DNA from: Gloeopeniophorella convolvens
Taxonomy: Eukaryota; Basidiomycota; Agaricomycetes; Russulales
Length of the DNA stretch: 64,000 bases
NCBI GenBank assembly: GCA_022496205.1
Contig: WTXD01000006.1
Location: 372,001 to 436,000, forward strand
Direction of reading: 5' to 3'
Part shown: positions 10,895-23,096 of the stretch, piece after piece
How positions within the stretch are numbered: the first letter of the stretch is position 1
Layout of the letters: each line of letters starts with the position of its first letter
The notes under the pieces: model-generated
Database searches by the model: none
Seen by the model: only the letters and a program-made list of their open reading frames with translations
What the model was told of the DNA's origin: nothing
Program-made: the position numbers and the translations under genes

Positions 10895-13800
10895 ATGCGC
10901 TGGCCCCGCGTCAGGCGCAGAGCTGCTCACGACGAGAACGCCCTCTCCCGTCCCAGCACTGCCACCACCACCGCCACCGTCGACTCCACCGAGCGCCCTG
11001 TCGCCCTGCGTCTCCCCAGTGACGCGTCCGAGCCCGCCCCAAAGCTAATCCCAGCAGGCGACCCGGGCCTCTCTCGCATGTTCACCGACGCCGCCCTCTA
11101 CGAGCAGGTCCTCACCGCTTGCCCTAACTTCCTCAAAGACGGACTCTCCCTTGGCGCCGACGACCGCGCCCTCCGCGAGTGCCTCGACGGCTTTGCCCAG
11201 CTCGTCGCCCCCGACCTCGACCCCGACGAGCGCGCCGTCTCTGGCCGCCTCGCGAAACTCTCCGTCAACAACTGGGCCGCAGCCGCCCCGGGCTCCTTTG
11301 CCCCCGACGACGACGCCGAGTCCTCCGAGAGCGACGACGGCCCGCTGCTCTCCCCGCCCACTGCCCTCGCACCGCTTCCCCCGGACGATGCCCCTCCGGA
11401 CGAAGCCGAGTCGGCCGAGCCCAGGCTGTCCTCCGAAGAGGTCGTCGGCTTGCTCGAACAGGAGTTTGGCGCGCTTGCGCCGCCCGGTCAGGAGAAGCTC
11501 TTGCTCGAGACGGACGCCGCCTTCCTGAAGGATGTCGTCATTCTGGTGCGTGCTGCCGTTGCTCCGTCATGTGCCCGGGTCTGATGCGCTATTGGCAGGG
11601 CGTCGTGCACTTGACCACACACCGCCTCACCTTCCATGCGTCGCTGCTGTCGTCCCGCCCGGACTACTACCAGCAGGTGGTCAAGGCTGGGCCTGCGCTC
11701 ATCCACCGCAAGGGACTGCATCGCAAGAAGCGCGTCTGGTTGCAGCTCGACCACGACATGATCAGCTCCTTCCCCTCCAGCCGCGACGAGGACAGGATCA
11801 GGCCGCTCCGGAGCTTCCTGTGTGCGTGCCCCGACCGATCGCTGGTGTCATCGTATGTTCTGACGTCGTCCCGCAGTGTCCGCCATCGAGGGGATCAAAC
11901 CCTTCGACCTGAACCGCCCGCGGCATATCGGCATTGTCTTTGAATCCAAGCAGGGCCTCGGGGAGACATACGTCGAGTTTGACACCCTCGAGTCAGCGCG
12001 GGAATGGCGAAATGAACTCACTGGTGCGTGTCCCCATGGTTGTGTGTTGCATCGTTGACTAACGGAGCACTAGGTGCCCTCTTTCTGTACCGTCGCAATC
12101 GCCGCGCCTTCTTCCTCCAAGACCCAGCCGAGGATGTCAACGGCATCCGCATCAACATTCCCCTGAGCCAAATTGCCGCCGCGTCAAAATCACAATGCCT
12201 CACCTTCGCATACTTGATCTCGCTCACCATCGGTGCGAGCCCACCGGCCGCCATGTCGCCCATCTCGGAGAACGACGCCGCGTCGGATGGCTCCGCGAGC
12301 GACAGCGTCGCCATGGAGAGCACAGAGTCGGAGCCCTACGTGGTGCAGCTCAGCGTCATCCGCAAGGACACGATATGGGACCGGTTCGTGGCGCTTCTGG
12401 ACGAGGCCAAGGCCACCACGGCGGCAGACCCGATCGAGTGGCCTGGCTCGAAGGTGTACATCGACGTCGACCCGCGCGCGGATCTCGGCGACGACGAGGC
12501 CGACAGCGAGCTGAGCAACCTCGAGCTCTCCATCACACGCGCACTCGGCCTCGACACCACCAAGGAATTCTTCAGTACGTGCTCGCAGCATCCTCTTCCT
12601 ACCCGTACGCGCGGCGCTCATGCGTACACACGCACGCTCCAGTCACGCGCGCACACACACATCGCCGCTTCATCTGCAACAACGGCCATTTTGCCGTCAA
12701 CGCAGAGTGCATCGGTTTCTGGTCGCGCTCCGTCGCGTTCGGCAAGGACGTCCGCTACCGCGTGCCACTCGTGCGCGTCACGGGCGTACGCGCGGACGAC
12801 CGCCTCCGCTACGCGCGCGACCACACGCTCGCCGTCGCCGTGCAGGGCCAGCGCGACCTCAACATCGAGTTTGCCGACGCGCAGGCGCGTGACGCTGCGC
12901 TCGCGCAGGTCGAGCGCTTCCTCGGGCTTGCGCTCGAGGAGGACCGCCGCCGCAGCGGCGTGCTCGTGGCGTCGCCGCCGCCGCTCTCGCCGATGACGTC
13001 GCATGAGGATGACGTGCCGACGCTTGCGAGCCCCGCGTCGCACACACGCGCGCTCAGCGCCGACGACGCAGCGACGTCGACGGCCGTCGGCTCGCGCCAG
13101 TCCTCGCGCGCGACGTCGCCCACGCGTGCGACGCCCGCGCGCAGCGCGAGCTCGATCCTCGCGCCACTCTCGCGCGTGCCGTCAACGGTGCAGCGCACGC
13201 GCGTGCCGCACCTCGTTCGCACGCTGCTGCCCAAGCCGATCAACGTGCCTGCGGACGTGCTGCTGCCGATGCGCGCGCGCCACTTTGTGTGCCTCACGAT
13301 CGGCTCGCGCGGCGACGTGCAGCCGTACATCGCGCTCGGGCGTGGGCTGCAGAAGGAGGGCCACAGCGTGACCATTGTCACGCATGCGGAGTATAAGGAG
13401 TGGGTTGAGGGGTTCGGGATCGCGCATCGGACGGCGGGCGGGGATCCGGGGGCGCTGATGAAGCTGAGTGTGGAGAATAAGGTGCGTGCGGATGAGTGTG
13501 TGGTGGATGTGGCGACTGAGAGGGCCGCGCAGATGTTCTCGCCGCAGTTCTTCAAGGAGAGCCTGACAAATGTGCGTATGCGCTGCGTGATTTTGGGGGC
13601 TCGTCGCTGACGCACGCCACGCCAGTTCCGCACGTGGCTCGATGAGCGTACGCCCACCCCGCCTTCATCGTGGCACCGCTGACACTGGCTGCAGTGCTCG
13701 TCGATGCGTGGGAGCAGTGCAAAGACGCGGACGTGCTCCTCGAGAGCCCGTCTGCGATGGCGGGCGTGCACATCGCCGAGGCGCTGCGTGAGTCGTGTCG

Positions 13801-15447
13801 TGTCGCGCGTCTCGTGCTGCGCGTGCTGAGCTCCTGCGCCCCCACAGACATCCCGTACTTCCGGACGTTCACGATGCCCTGGACCAAGTGCGTGCTCCAC
13901 CGCAATACTGACACCAGCGACTGATCGATTTGGCGCGTAGGACACGCGAGTTCCCGCACGCGTTCCTCGGGCCGCCCGTCGAGGCGCCAACGTTCAACGC
14001 GGCGTCGTACGTGCTGTTCGACAACGTGCTCTGGGCCGCGACGTCCTCGCAGATCAACCGGTGGCGCAAGAGCACGCTCGGCATCGGCGCGACGGACATG
14101 GGCCACCTCGCGCAGTCCAAAATCCCGTTCATTTACAACTTTTCGCAGGTGCGTCTGCCGGCCCTCTTGCCTTGGCGCCTCATGCTCATGGTGTGTGTGT
14201 TCTTAGGCAGTTGTCCCGAAGCCGCTCGACTGGGGCGACGCGACTGCCATATCCGGATAGTGAGCCCGCCGTCTCCCCCGCCCGTATGCTGTACGTGCTG
14301 GCTGGCTGACGCGCGCGCACGCAGCTGGTTCTTGGACAACCCCGAGCTCGACTGGACGCCGCCGCCTACGTTGCTCGCGTTCATCGCCAAGGCGCGTGCG
14401 GACAGCAAGCCGCTCGTGTACATCGGCTTTGGGAGCATCACCGTGCCGAACCCGCGCGTCGTCACAGAGCGCATCGTCCGCGCCGTGCAAAAAAGTGCGT
14501 GCGCGCGCGCGTGTGTGTGTGCGTCTGGCTGATTGTTGGGTGCAGGTGGCGTGCGCGCGATCGTCAGCAAGGGCTGGTCGGCGCGCATGACGAAGGCCAA
14601 GGGCGAGGCGGCGGATGACGTCGCGTTACCCGAGGAGTGCTACTCGGTGCGCACCATCTCCTTCTGGCGTGCCCTCGCATAACACTGACGTCGCGACTCG
14701 GCGCAGCTGGACCGGGTGCCCCATGAGTGAGTGCCGTGCGCCGCGGACGCCGCGGGGCAGCACTGAAGTACTGACGGGACCGTGATAGCTGGTTGTTCCC
14801 GCAGGTCGACGCAGTCCTGCACCACGGCGGCGCCGGGACGACCGGCGCGAGCCTGCGTGGTGCGTCGCCCAACCTCCCTCCCCTCGCCTGCATGATCTGA
14901 CGATCGACACTGCAGCTGGCGTGCCCACGCTCATCCGGCCCTGGTTCGGGTGAGCCCTCCTCTCCCGTCGACGCGGATACCTGAAACGCGGGTGCTGACT
15001 GCCCTGGTGACGTGCGCAGCGACCAGTTCTTCTGGGCATCGCGCGTGCAGAAGCTCGGCGTGCGTGCTCCCGTTTGCATCTGATGTGGCCTGGTTGGCTG
15101 ACGCGCTGTGCAGGCCGGGCTGAGGGTGAACAGCCTGCACTCGACCGAGGTGGCGAACGCGCTCAAGCGCGCGACTTCCGATCGGTGCGTGCCCCCACCC
15201 CATCCAAGTGATTATACCTCGGCGGCTGACACGCGGGTACCATTGCAGGATCATGAAGGAGAAGGCCGCGAGCGTCGGCGAGCGCATCCGTTCCGTGCGT
15301 GGCCTGCGCGCTCTCGGGCGCACGGGGCAGTCTGTACTGACGGTTTGTGGGTTTGTTTTGCAGGAGGATGGCGTGCGCACAGCCATCGCGCAGATATACA
15401 TGTACCTCCCGCGCGCGGGGCGCGATCGCCGGACGATCGAGGACTGA
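10895..15447 (+). CDS. ATG26: sterol 3-beta-glucosyltransferase, Atg26/UGT51 type (copy 2)
   Basis: This is a paralogue of the upstream gene with the same order: low-complexity leader after MRWPRVRRR, acidic stretch, GRAM (from [20 protein letters not shown]), PH-like segment, second GRAM-like segment, a linker of about 100 residues rich in Ser, Ala and Thr, then the UDP-glycosyltransferase domain. Key motifs are [20 protein letters not shown] at the N-terminal transferase half and [15 protein letters not shown] in the donor-binding half, both intact. The second GRAM-like block has diverged: copy 1 [14 protein letters not shown] corresponds to [14 protein letters not shown] here. Intron positions match copy 1, including the 20- and 22-base micro-exons. 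Third-codon GC is visibly higher than in copy 1. Stop TGA is at 15445-15447. Both copies look functional, so sub-functionalisation is possible but not shown. Confidence 0.92.
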
Positions 15448-16544
15448 GCAAGCCGAGCCAATGCATAGATGAAGCCCAACGTTCCACTCCACCTTACAAC
15501 ACGAAGCCTGAAGCCCACACACATCCTACAGTACCACGCGGTATGCACTTATACAGTAATAGCAACTCTCGTAGACGCGCCTTGTCTGTCCCGCACTGAA
15601 GCCCGTAGCCAATATGTCCTCCGTTCCCCCACTCTGCTGTATTATTCGCATGATGCATACTCCTACATATGCTGTGGTAATGGCTCCCTATCTATTCTGT
15701 TCTATCCCATTCGAGGCGGCGTAATGGTGAGCCGATCCTCAGCGAGCCGCTTGTTGTCTGTCTATGATTGCCTTCTCACGTACTGTACCATAGAGCATTC
15801 CTCTACGCTGTAGATAGTGTATCATAGGTGTTGTAGCACATCAAATCATGACGGGCCAAACTGTGTGTTCAGCGCTGTGCGCAGGGCTGACCAGTGCTTC
15901 CAGTATAAGTTACTTATACGATAGTGCATAGTAATTCGGTGTTGCGGGGGGCAGCAGTGGGCCGGGTCACGGACAGATTTTTCCCCGCGGGGTCGCGTTG
16001 ATCAACGTTGAACGACGTTGAACTCCCGGTCCGAGTCAGTCATCATCTCCCTCCAGTGCATATAACCATCAAGCGACCCATTGAACGTACTTCAAAGCCT
16101 GAGCTCAAGGTAGAACTTGGTTGGATCAGTGCGATAACGGTTGCCAATAACGAGGCGGCGCAGCTGCGCGAGACAAGAAGTCAAGTGGGAGCGAGAGGAG
16201 CGAGGAGAGCGAGCGCGAGCGCGAGAGGAAACTGGGCGAGGTGGCACGCGCCACCCGGGTGAGTCGGTGACAGCGACGTCGACCATCCAATCACGTTTGT
16301 GCGTGTGCCCGCCAAAGTAGAGCTTCCGTTTTGGGCTGAGCGGGGGTCAAACGCACTCGGTCTACATGTAAAAAATCGACAAGCTGGTGATATATGCGAT
16401 TGGTTGTACAGGCCATGTGAGTTGATGCAGAGTGGCTGCCACCCTTGAGTCGCCTCGCCACTCCCAACCTCAGCCGCAGCGTCCGCAGTCCATCCAGGGT
16501 CGAGAACCTCACTACCACAATTCACTATTCAGGTGTTGCTCGCG
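15448..16544. other. intergenic, no gene seen
   Basis: It carries the 3' flank of glucosyltransferase copy 2 and about 0.9 kb with only short overlapping frames. A GAG/GCGAGCG-rich purine stretch lies around 16190-16240. No RNA gene or mobile-element feature is apparent. Confidence 0.4.
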
Positions 16545-16788
16545 ATGTCCTCAGACAAGCCCAAACCGCGCCGAATCGAATCTGGCCCCCTACGAGCCTA
16601 CTCTGGTAGACCTCGCGCTCAAGCAAGCGTTGCTCGATCGCGACTGGCGAGCTCGAACTGCGGAAGGACGGTGGTCCCGGATCGAAATTTACGGTCACGA
16701 CATCCTCATGCCCTACGACTTTCTGCAGAGGATCGTGGATCTCGCTCATTGGCAGCATCTGACCCCGCTGGACGCTTTCGAATTTTAA
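16545..16788 (+). pseudogene. small conserved-looking ORF broken by a one-base shift
   Basis: The ATG at 16545 starts a short basic leader (MSSDKPKPRRIES), but the protein-like sequence that follows, PYEPTLVDLALKQALLDRDW and onward to a TAA at 16786-16788, lies one frame over. The downstream frame has no ATG of its own near its start. The shift falls in a run of five C at about 16586-16590; one C fewer would join the two parts into a polypeptide of about 80 residues. No donor site lies at the junction, so an intron does not explain it. It could be a decayed gene fragment or an assembly error in a homopolymer. The function is not recognised. Confidence 0.45.
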
Positions 16789-16968
16789 GTTGCCAGCTGG
16801 TGCCTAGCAGATGAATATGCTCATTCACTCGACAACGGCTCAGTCTGACCCACAAGCTAAAGTCGCCAAGCGGACTGGCATCCGATGCACGGGCTGTGAC
16901 AACAGACGCACAATGATGAACATCTTGCGAAAGTGATTGCGAAGTGCAAATACATGTTCTAAACAAAT

Positions 16969-18976
16969 TCAATATTCCGAGTCATCAAACAGTGATACAA
17001 ATTCCTGGAACGCCTTCATGCGCTCGCCAACCTTCCTGCTTGCGTGACAATCTCGTACTGCATACCTGACAATAGACTCATTAGCCTGGCCCCGTCAAGT
17101 CTCGACAGAGTATTACCTGGTATTCGAGCCATCACGCTCAGTCACTTCAATCTGTTCTTCGTCCACGTCGACCTCGAGCGCGACACCGTCTACAAACATG
17201 ATGCGATACCGCGCGTCACCAGTGCGCACGCACCATCCTATATCTGGAAGAAAGCGAGTTTGTAGCCGCAACGCGGGTGGGGCTGCCAACGATGCCGCAC
17301 TTTGTGGGCGTGTGTCTGGTAGTGACGGGGAGTCCCCATGTACTGAGGTAATGCCGACGGCAGTGCTGCTCGCTTTTCTCAAGGTGTCGCTCATGGAGCG
17401 TGGGAAGGAGCGTGAGAGCCGTGGCCTAGGACCGACGGTGACATTGATTGACCTGGCGGAAGGGGGTTCGGCGATTGCAGACGAAGGTAGAGCGGAGTCC
17501 GAGGGATTAAGCTGGTTAGTCTGTGGAAATTGCAGGCCACTTTCCCTGCGCCACGAAGCTCCTTGCTCCGCAGGCCGCTCTTCCGCGCCTTTGGGCGGCT
17601 TCGCAGATCTATCAGAAGGTTCCAATGCGCTGCGAGGCGACCCCTCGATGATTTCCACTGAGCGCAAGAAGTCAAGGAGGGCTGCCAAACATTCCTTCTC
17701 TTGGTTCGACAACGAAGCCCAGTCTTCGGCATCGGTAGGGACGCCGCGGGCGGTGCAGAACATTGTCTTCTTGCTCATCCTCGGCGCATCAGAGGTTATT
17801 TCCATGGTCCGTAGTTTGCGCGAGAAGCGAATCCTGATGGCCGCAGTCCCACGCGCGGAAACAGAAGCACCCACTGGCAGCGGCTTCGCCCTGATCTCAA
17901 GGTCGGCCCGGGGCTCGTTCGCCATGAGTGTGCAAACAAAGGCATCTTCGTACATAATAAGCTGAAAGATGCGCTCAGGATGGCTCGTGACCCGTGTGAT
18001 ATATATCTGCGAACCTTTGGGATATTTCTTTTGATGCGTTCAATGACTTTCTTGGCCTGTTCGTATAGGTTGGATTGGTCCTCCGGCAATCCGGTCAAAG
18101 TGTAAGTTGCGATGGGTTCTGCAAGGCAGCACGGTGTGCTGAGGTGAGGGGCGCTGTAAATATGTATCTTAATGGGTGTGAGTTTCACGTTCTTCCAACC
18201 AGGGACATGGGACTCACTTGATCACCGTTTGCACTTACTACCAAGACTTCGTCACCTTTACTTCCCTTCCTTCGCTCTCCTTCACGGAAGTCGATGAGAA
18301 CGGAACGCGAAGGAAGTATGACGACCTGTCCATAGGATACTTTGTGGGTCCTGGGGGTGAGGAGGGATGTTGACAGGGGATCTGGCGTAGGTGATTTCGA
18401 AAGCGACGATAGCGGCAAAGCCTTAGTAGTAGAAGAGAGACGAGGATGAGCACTAGTAGTAGATGTAGCAGCGCTGAAGCCCAAGGCATCATCGTTGCGT
18501 TGATTGCGAAGAACTGAGAGTGAGTTTCTGTGGGATAGTCTTGACTGAGGCATATTACTCTTGAGCTGAACAGCAGAAGTAGAACACATAGGAGGCTCAA
18601 TTTCCGAGAGGGGTCCGCTTTCAACTGAGCTGCCCGAATCCTCCAGAAGAGAAGGTACATCAGGACACGGAGAAAAGGCAGGCAGAACAAGATGATGGGC
18701 CATAGGCGGATTGCTGATGAGGGCCGCGGCTCGAGCGAAAGATCCACGGGGTTTCGAGGCACCAGGTAACTTGGGTATGTTGTGGTGCTGCATCGCAAGA
18801 ATGCCTGGGGTACGTGCTCGAGGTGTAGCTGGGTGCTCTTCGCGCAGATCAGTTCTGTGAGAGTATGTATTGGTGATATCCGCTAGAGGAAGTCTCCCAG
18901 ACTTAGAGGGTTTGGATTTTGACCGAGTTTTAAACTTTGAGGGTCTTTCTGATATGGAACCTGACTTGCTTGGCAT
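16969..18976 (-). CDS. PLK4-like polo-box protein lacking a kinase domain
   Basis: The ATG at 18976 starts a basic, Ser/Lys-rich N-terminus. A disordered region of about 180 residues leads to a segment with ILPSRSVLIDFREGERR and GDEVLVVSANGDQ. After an intron come YSAPHLSTPCCLAEPIATY and a helical stretch ending KKVIERIKRNIPK. A beta-rich part follows (FVCTLMANEPRADLEIRAKP, RIRFSRKLRTMEIT). The C-terminal module reads GWCVRTGDARYRIMFVDGVA, then VDVDEEQIEV, and after a last intron ends ERMKAFQEFVSLFDDSEY with TGA at 16969-16971. From memory, these blocks resemble the cryptic polo-box and terminal polo-box of fungal PLK4-like kinases; this is family recognition without an alignment. No kinase motifs (glycine loop, VAxK, HRD, DFG) occur in the gene. 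The 485 bases upstream, before the divergent peptidase gene, are too short to encode one. Confidence 0.6.
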
Positions 18977-19460
18977 GTGCGGTGAAGGTAGTTAACTTTG
19001 AGCTTGCTAGTTGGAGGCGATGGAAAGCGACGAGGACAGCCTGAAGTGCCCGCACTGGATTCGAAAGCACAAGAAAGCGACGAAGCTCGACCCAGCGAGA
19101 ATAGCGAGCGGAGTTCCACAGGCTGAGAGTTGGCGGACTCGGCCTGAACGAAGCTTACCGCAGTATTGGTGGTGGTTCGAAGGAAAGAACTGTGCTATCA
19201 CGTGGAGGATGCCATGAGAAGATCAAGCAGAGCAATTCAAACAGCAAGTCCGTGATCACTGTCCGCAATGCTACCTTACGCCAACCGCCCTCAGCTATAT
19301 GCAGGCGGTCGCTGCGATGCCGACATCGTTAACGTGTGAGTGCGGAAAGCTGCATGGGCCTCCAGTGGCGACTCGGACGAGCGCTATCCTGAGTGCACGT
19401 GCCGCACGGGTCGCCGACGTGGGCGGTTGAGAATTGGTCTGAGCGTAGACCACCGACCGC

Positions 19461-22397
19461 ATGTCCGTCGTCACGCGCTCGGGCAGAACAGTATGGCGGC
19501 GACCTCAAAGAACAACAGCGGCTCTAAGCATAGGCTGTGGTCTTCTCGCCGTTAGTCTCGCAGCGCGCTGGGGACTACGCGCTCCCACCTCCCTGTCCAG
19601 ATCGATTGCTGGATATAGTCATCTCGTCACGCCCATATCCCGTCCCGTGAATGGCTGGCCCTCTGCTCTGCGCTTCTTCTCCGCGACCCCATCGTTCTCC
19701 GGCATATTCGATACCGCGTTCTCGTCCACCTCTGCCATGGCCAACCTCACACCCCCGCAGCCTCCTCCTGTGTGGACGCATACATCCGAGGAGGTGCTCA
19801 AGCTGACCAAGGAAGCTATTGAGAGGGACCGTAAAATTCAGGATCAGGTGGCAAAGCTCCCGGCATCTGAATGTAACTTTGAGACTGTGAGCCCACAGTG
19901 CATATTTCCATGGCCTCTCGCTCACGACGCATAGGTCTTCGTAAGGGTGTTACGCACGCCCGTGAATCCGGCGACTAACATCACCGACCTAGCTTGTGCT
20001 TGCACGCAGTGAAGCGGAGTTTGATTCTACGACAGAGCCGCTCTCGTTCTACCAGAATGTTTCTCCGTCAAAGGCACTCCGTGACGCGTCCAACGAGGCC
20101 GAGCAGCTTGTCCGCGATTTCGGCGTCGAGTCCTCGATGCGCATCGATGTATACAATGCCAAGGTTGCGGCACAGAAGAATATCGAAGCATCGGGCAAGA
20201 AGCTGAGCTCAGAAGAGCAGCGACTGGTGGAAAAGTTGGTTCAAGACGGCGTACGCTCTGGACTTGCTCTCCCTGAGGCGGATCGTGAGCAACTTACGGG
20301 GTGGAAGAAGGAGCTGTCTCAACTCTGCTTGGAGTTTAGCGTGAGTCTGCCTACTGGGTCTATCTGAGACCTGTACACTGACAAACGATTTTCAGAAAAA
20401 CTTCAACGAGGAGAATGTAGGCTCGTCGCACATCAGACAGTAGACGTTAGGATAATTGACCATCCCCAGGGCTTCGTTAGTTTCACCCTCGATGAACTCA
20501 AGGGTGTCCCCGAGGATGTCGTCTCTGGCTACGTGAAGCGGACTGAGGGTGACAAGGAGCTCTATGATGTGACGCACAAGACCCCGGACATCTTCCCTCT
20601 GGTACGCCCGGATCGCGATCTCCGGAAGCCACGTATCTCATTGCGCCACCCCAGTTCAAATACGCGCAAATCCCTGAGACGCGGCGCCGGGCGTACGATA
20701 GTTTCGAGGCTCGCCTGGAACAGAATGCCCCGCTTCTCGACCGCGCGCTTGAGCTGCGTCGAAAGATCGCGACGCTGTTGGGCTATAAGACTTGGGCGGA
20801 CTACGTGACCGAGGTCAAGATGGTCAAGAGCGGTGGCAATGTCGAAAAGGCTCGTGGATGGTACTTTACTGTCGCAACTATACTGACCGAAACCTGCAGT
20901 TCCTCGCTGACCTCGAGCAGAAACTCCGCCCTGTTGGCGTGCAGGAGCGCGATACGCTCCTCGCCCTCAAGGCAGAGGAGCTCAAGGCTAAAGGCGAGCC
21001 TTTCGATGGCGAGTTCTACCTCTGGGACTACCGCTACTACGACCGCCTGTACGTCGAGAAGACCCTCTCGCTGGACGATGCCCTCGTGAAGGAGTACTTC
21101 CCAGTGTCTGTAGTCGTACCGACGATCTTGGAGATCTACCAGAACTTGCTGGGCGTGCGCTTCCACGAGGTCAAGGACGTACAGACCTGGCACCCGGATG
21201 CTCAGATGTTCTCGGTCTGGGCTGCGGATGGGAAGGACGAGTCGGGTTTCATAGGTTACTGCTACCTCGACCTTTTCCCGCGCGGTATGTTGCGCTCCAC
21301 TCCCCATCCTTCCCCGGTATCTGATGTTTTATATAGCTGCAAAGTACAGCCATGCGGCGGTCTGGCCTCTGCTCCCCGGATACACGCTTCCTGATGGCAA
21401 GCGTTCGTATCCCTTGGCTGCGATGGTCGCAAATCTTGCCAAACCCACGCCCGATCGTCCGGCGCTCATGCGCCACGACGACGTCGTCACCTTCTTCCAC
21501 GAAATGGGCCACGTCTTCCATGGCTTGCTCAGTAACACGCGCTTTTCGCGCTTCCACGGAACAAGTGTCGCGCGTGACTTCGTAGAAGCGCCGTCACAGA
21601 TGCTGGAGAACTGGTACGCACCTCCCCATATCAGCACTGACGTCCAATCCTCACCTCGGGCTGGTAGGTGCTGGGAACCTAAGGTTCTCAAGAAGATGTC
21701 AAGCCATTACAAGACCAAGGAGCCGCTCTCTGACGAGCTGATCGAGAAGATTGTCCAGAGGTGTGTCCTGTATGCTGTCTCTTTCTACTGGTATGAGATG
21801 CCTTCAATAGCCGCTATGTCAATGTCGGCCTCTTCTACCTGCGTCAGCTCTTCTTTGCCTGGTTCGATATCAAAGTACACACGAACCAAGGTATTAGGCC
21901 TGATCTTACCGATGTTGGGCGATTGCTGACGATCTTCCTAGACAAGTCGGATGCTACCGCGCTCTGGAATGATCTGCGGGAGAACATCTCCCTAGTCAAA
22001 GGTGGCAAGCGAAGCGCAGGCCAAGGATCCTTTGGACACATTGTCGGCGGTTATGACGCGGGGTACTACGGGTTCGTCTACGACCCTTGCTCAACGTGTA
22101 ACTTGGCGCTAACAGATAAGATAGATACACGTATTCGCTCGTCTTTGCGGCAGACATGTACGCGACGGTCTTCAAGGCAGACCCCCTCGACCCAGCACGA
22201 GGAGATCGCTACCGGAAGAGCATCTTGCAGCCTGGCGGCAGCCGCGAGGAGCTCGATTCACTAGAGGTAAGGGCATAGTCCTCGCAGCGTCACTCGCGGC
22301 TGATCAGTATACTCGTCTGCAGGAGTTCCTTGGGCGCCCGCCGAACTCTGACGCGTTTATGAAGGAGTTGTTCGGAGAGGCAAAACCACATCTGTGA
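19461..22397 (+). CDS. M3 family zinc metallopeptidase (thimet oligopeptidase/saccharolysin type)
   Basis: The enzyme cleaves short peptides in the cytosol or mitochondrial intermembrane space. The zinc site HEMGH is encoded at 21498-21512 within VVTFFHEMGHVFHGLLSNTR, followed by the third-ligand region FVEAPSQMLENW, both standard for M3 peptidases. The C-terminal GGYDAGYYGYTYSLVFAADM motif is recovered by splicing out a 50-base intron near 22080. About nine introns were removed by frame. The first ATG at 19461 gives an Arg-rich, hydrophobic leader of about 90 residues that looks like a mitochondrial presequence. A second ATG at 19737 (MANLTPPQPPPVWTHT) would give a cytosolic form of ordinary family length. 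Stop TGA is at 22395-22397. The gene is divergent from the polo-box gene across about 485 bases. Confidence 0.9.
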
Positions 22398-23096
22398 GGT
22401 GATGATATCGCTTAGCAGCGGATTGGTTGGTCGTGGTCATCTGTAAGAATACACATTCAGAAATGCATCGGGTCGAAGCTTGGCCGGTGGACTGCCGAGC
22501 GGCTTAAGCTTTGCAACTGGGTTCTCAGAGCTTGATGGCAGCGTCTCCCCTGAACCCATGTTGTGCGCGCCGACGCGTCCGCTGAAGTAAGGCCAGCGGG
22601 CGCTACGACGTCCAGACTTCCTCTCATCCCGTCAGACACCGGCAGCCGTATCAGGTCTACACGACTGTAAGGAAGGCCGAAAGGCTTGGCTGAGATGGTG
22701 GGGCTACTCCGGAGGAGGGATTGATCAGAAAAAGCAAAGGCCGAGAGAGGAAGAAAATTGGTTCCGTCTCGTGCTTCCACACCACCACTACCATCCTGAC
22801 GATCGAAGAGCGAGTCTGCAACGACGGTGTCAAGAAGGATAAGATGGAGGTGGGCGCCTGTTTCCGCGTGCTCGGGCTCGGCTGATTATAATGGGATTTA
22901 ATACTGAACTGGCGGGGCTGACTGCAGAGTATTGAAATGGTATGTGAGCTTGTTGCCAAGAGAGCATCTGCTGTGTTCGATTAGACACCGTCCAACGCTT
23001 CTTCACAGCTTACTCCCTCCCGCCAAGGTCTCCAGGTGAGCCTCACTTCCCTCCCGCCCAACCCCGGCCCTCTCCCTGCGCCCCGACCTCCTCGCC
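22398..23096. other. intergenic, promoter side of the stress-protein gene
   Basis: Only short frames occur. A GATTATAATGG element near 22883-22893 and a pyrimidine-rich leader from about 23010 precede the ATG at 23097. No other structure was seen. Confidence 0.4.

Larger units (their letters stand above)
5235..15447 (+). repeat. tandem gene duplication (two ATG26-type genes)
   Basis: Two head-to-tail genes of about 4.5 kb encode the same domain order and share intron positions through the catalytic half. Exonic identity is high in the transferase domain, while introns, the linker and the spacer have diverged. The copies therefore arose by duplication of a spliced gene locus rather than by retroposition, and the event is not very recent. 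Confidence 0.85.

Noticed and set aside
12809..13990. 393-residue minus-strand frame
   Set aside because: It is antisense to the catalytic half of glucosyltransferase copy 2, whose own frame carries all family motifs.
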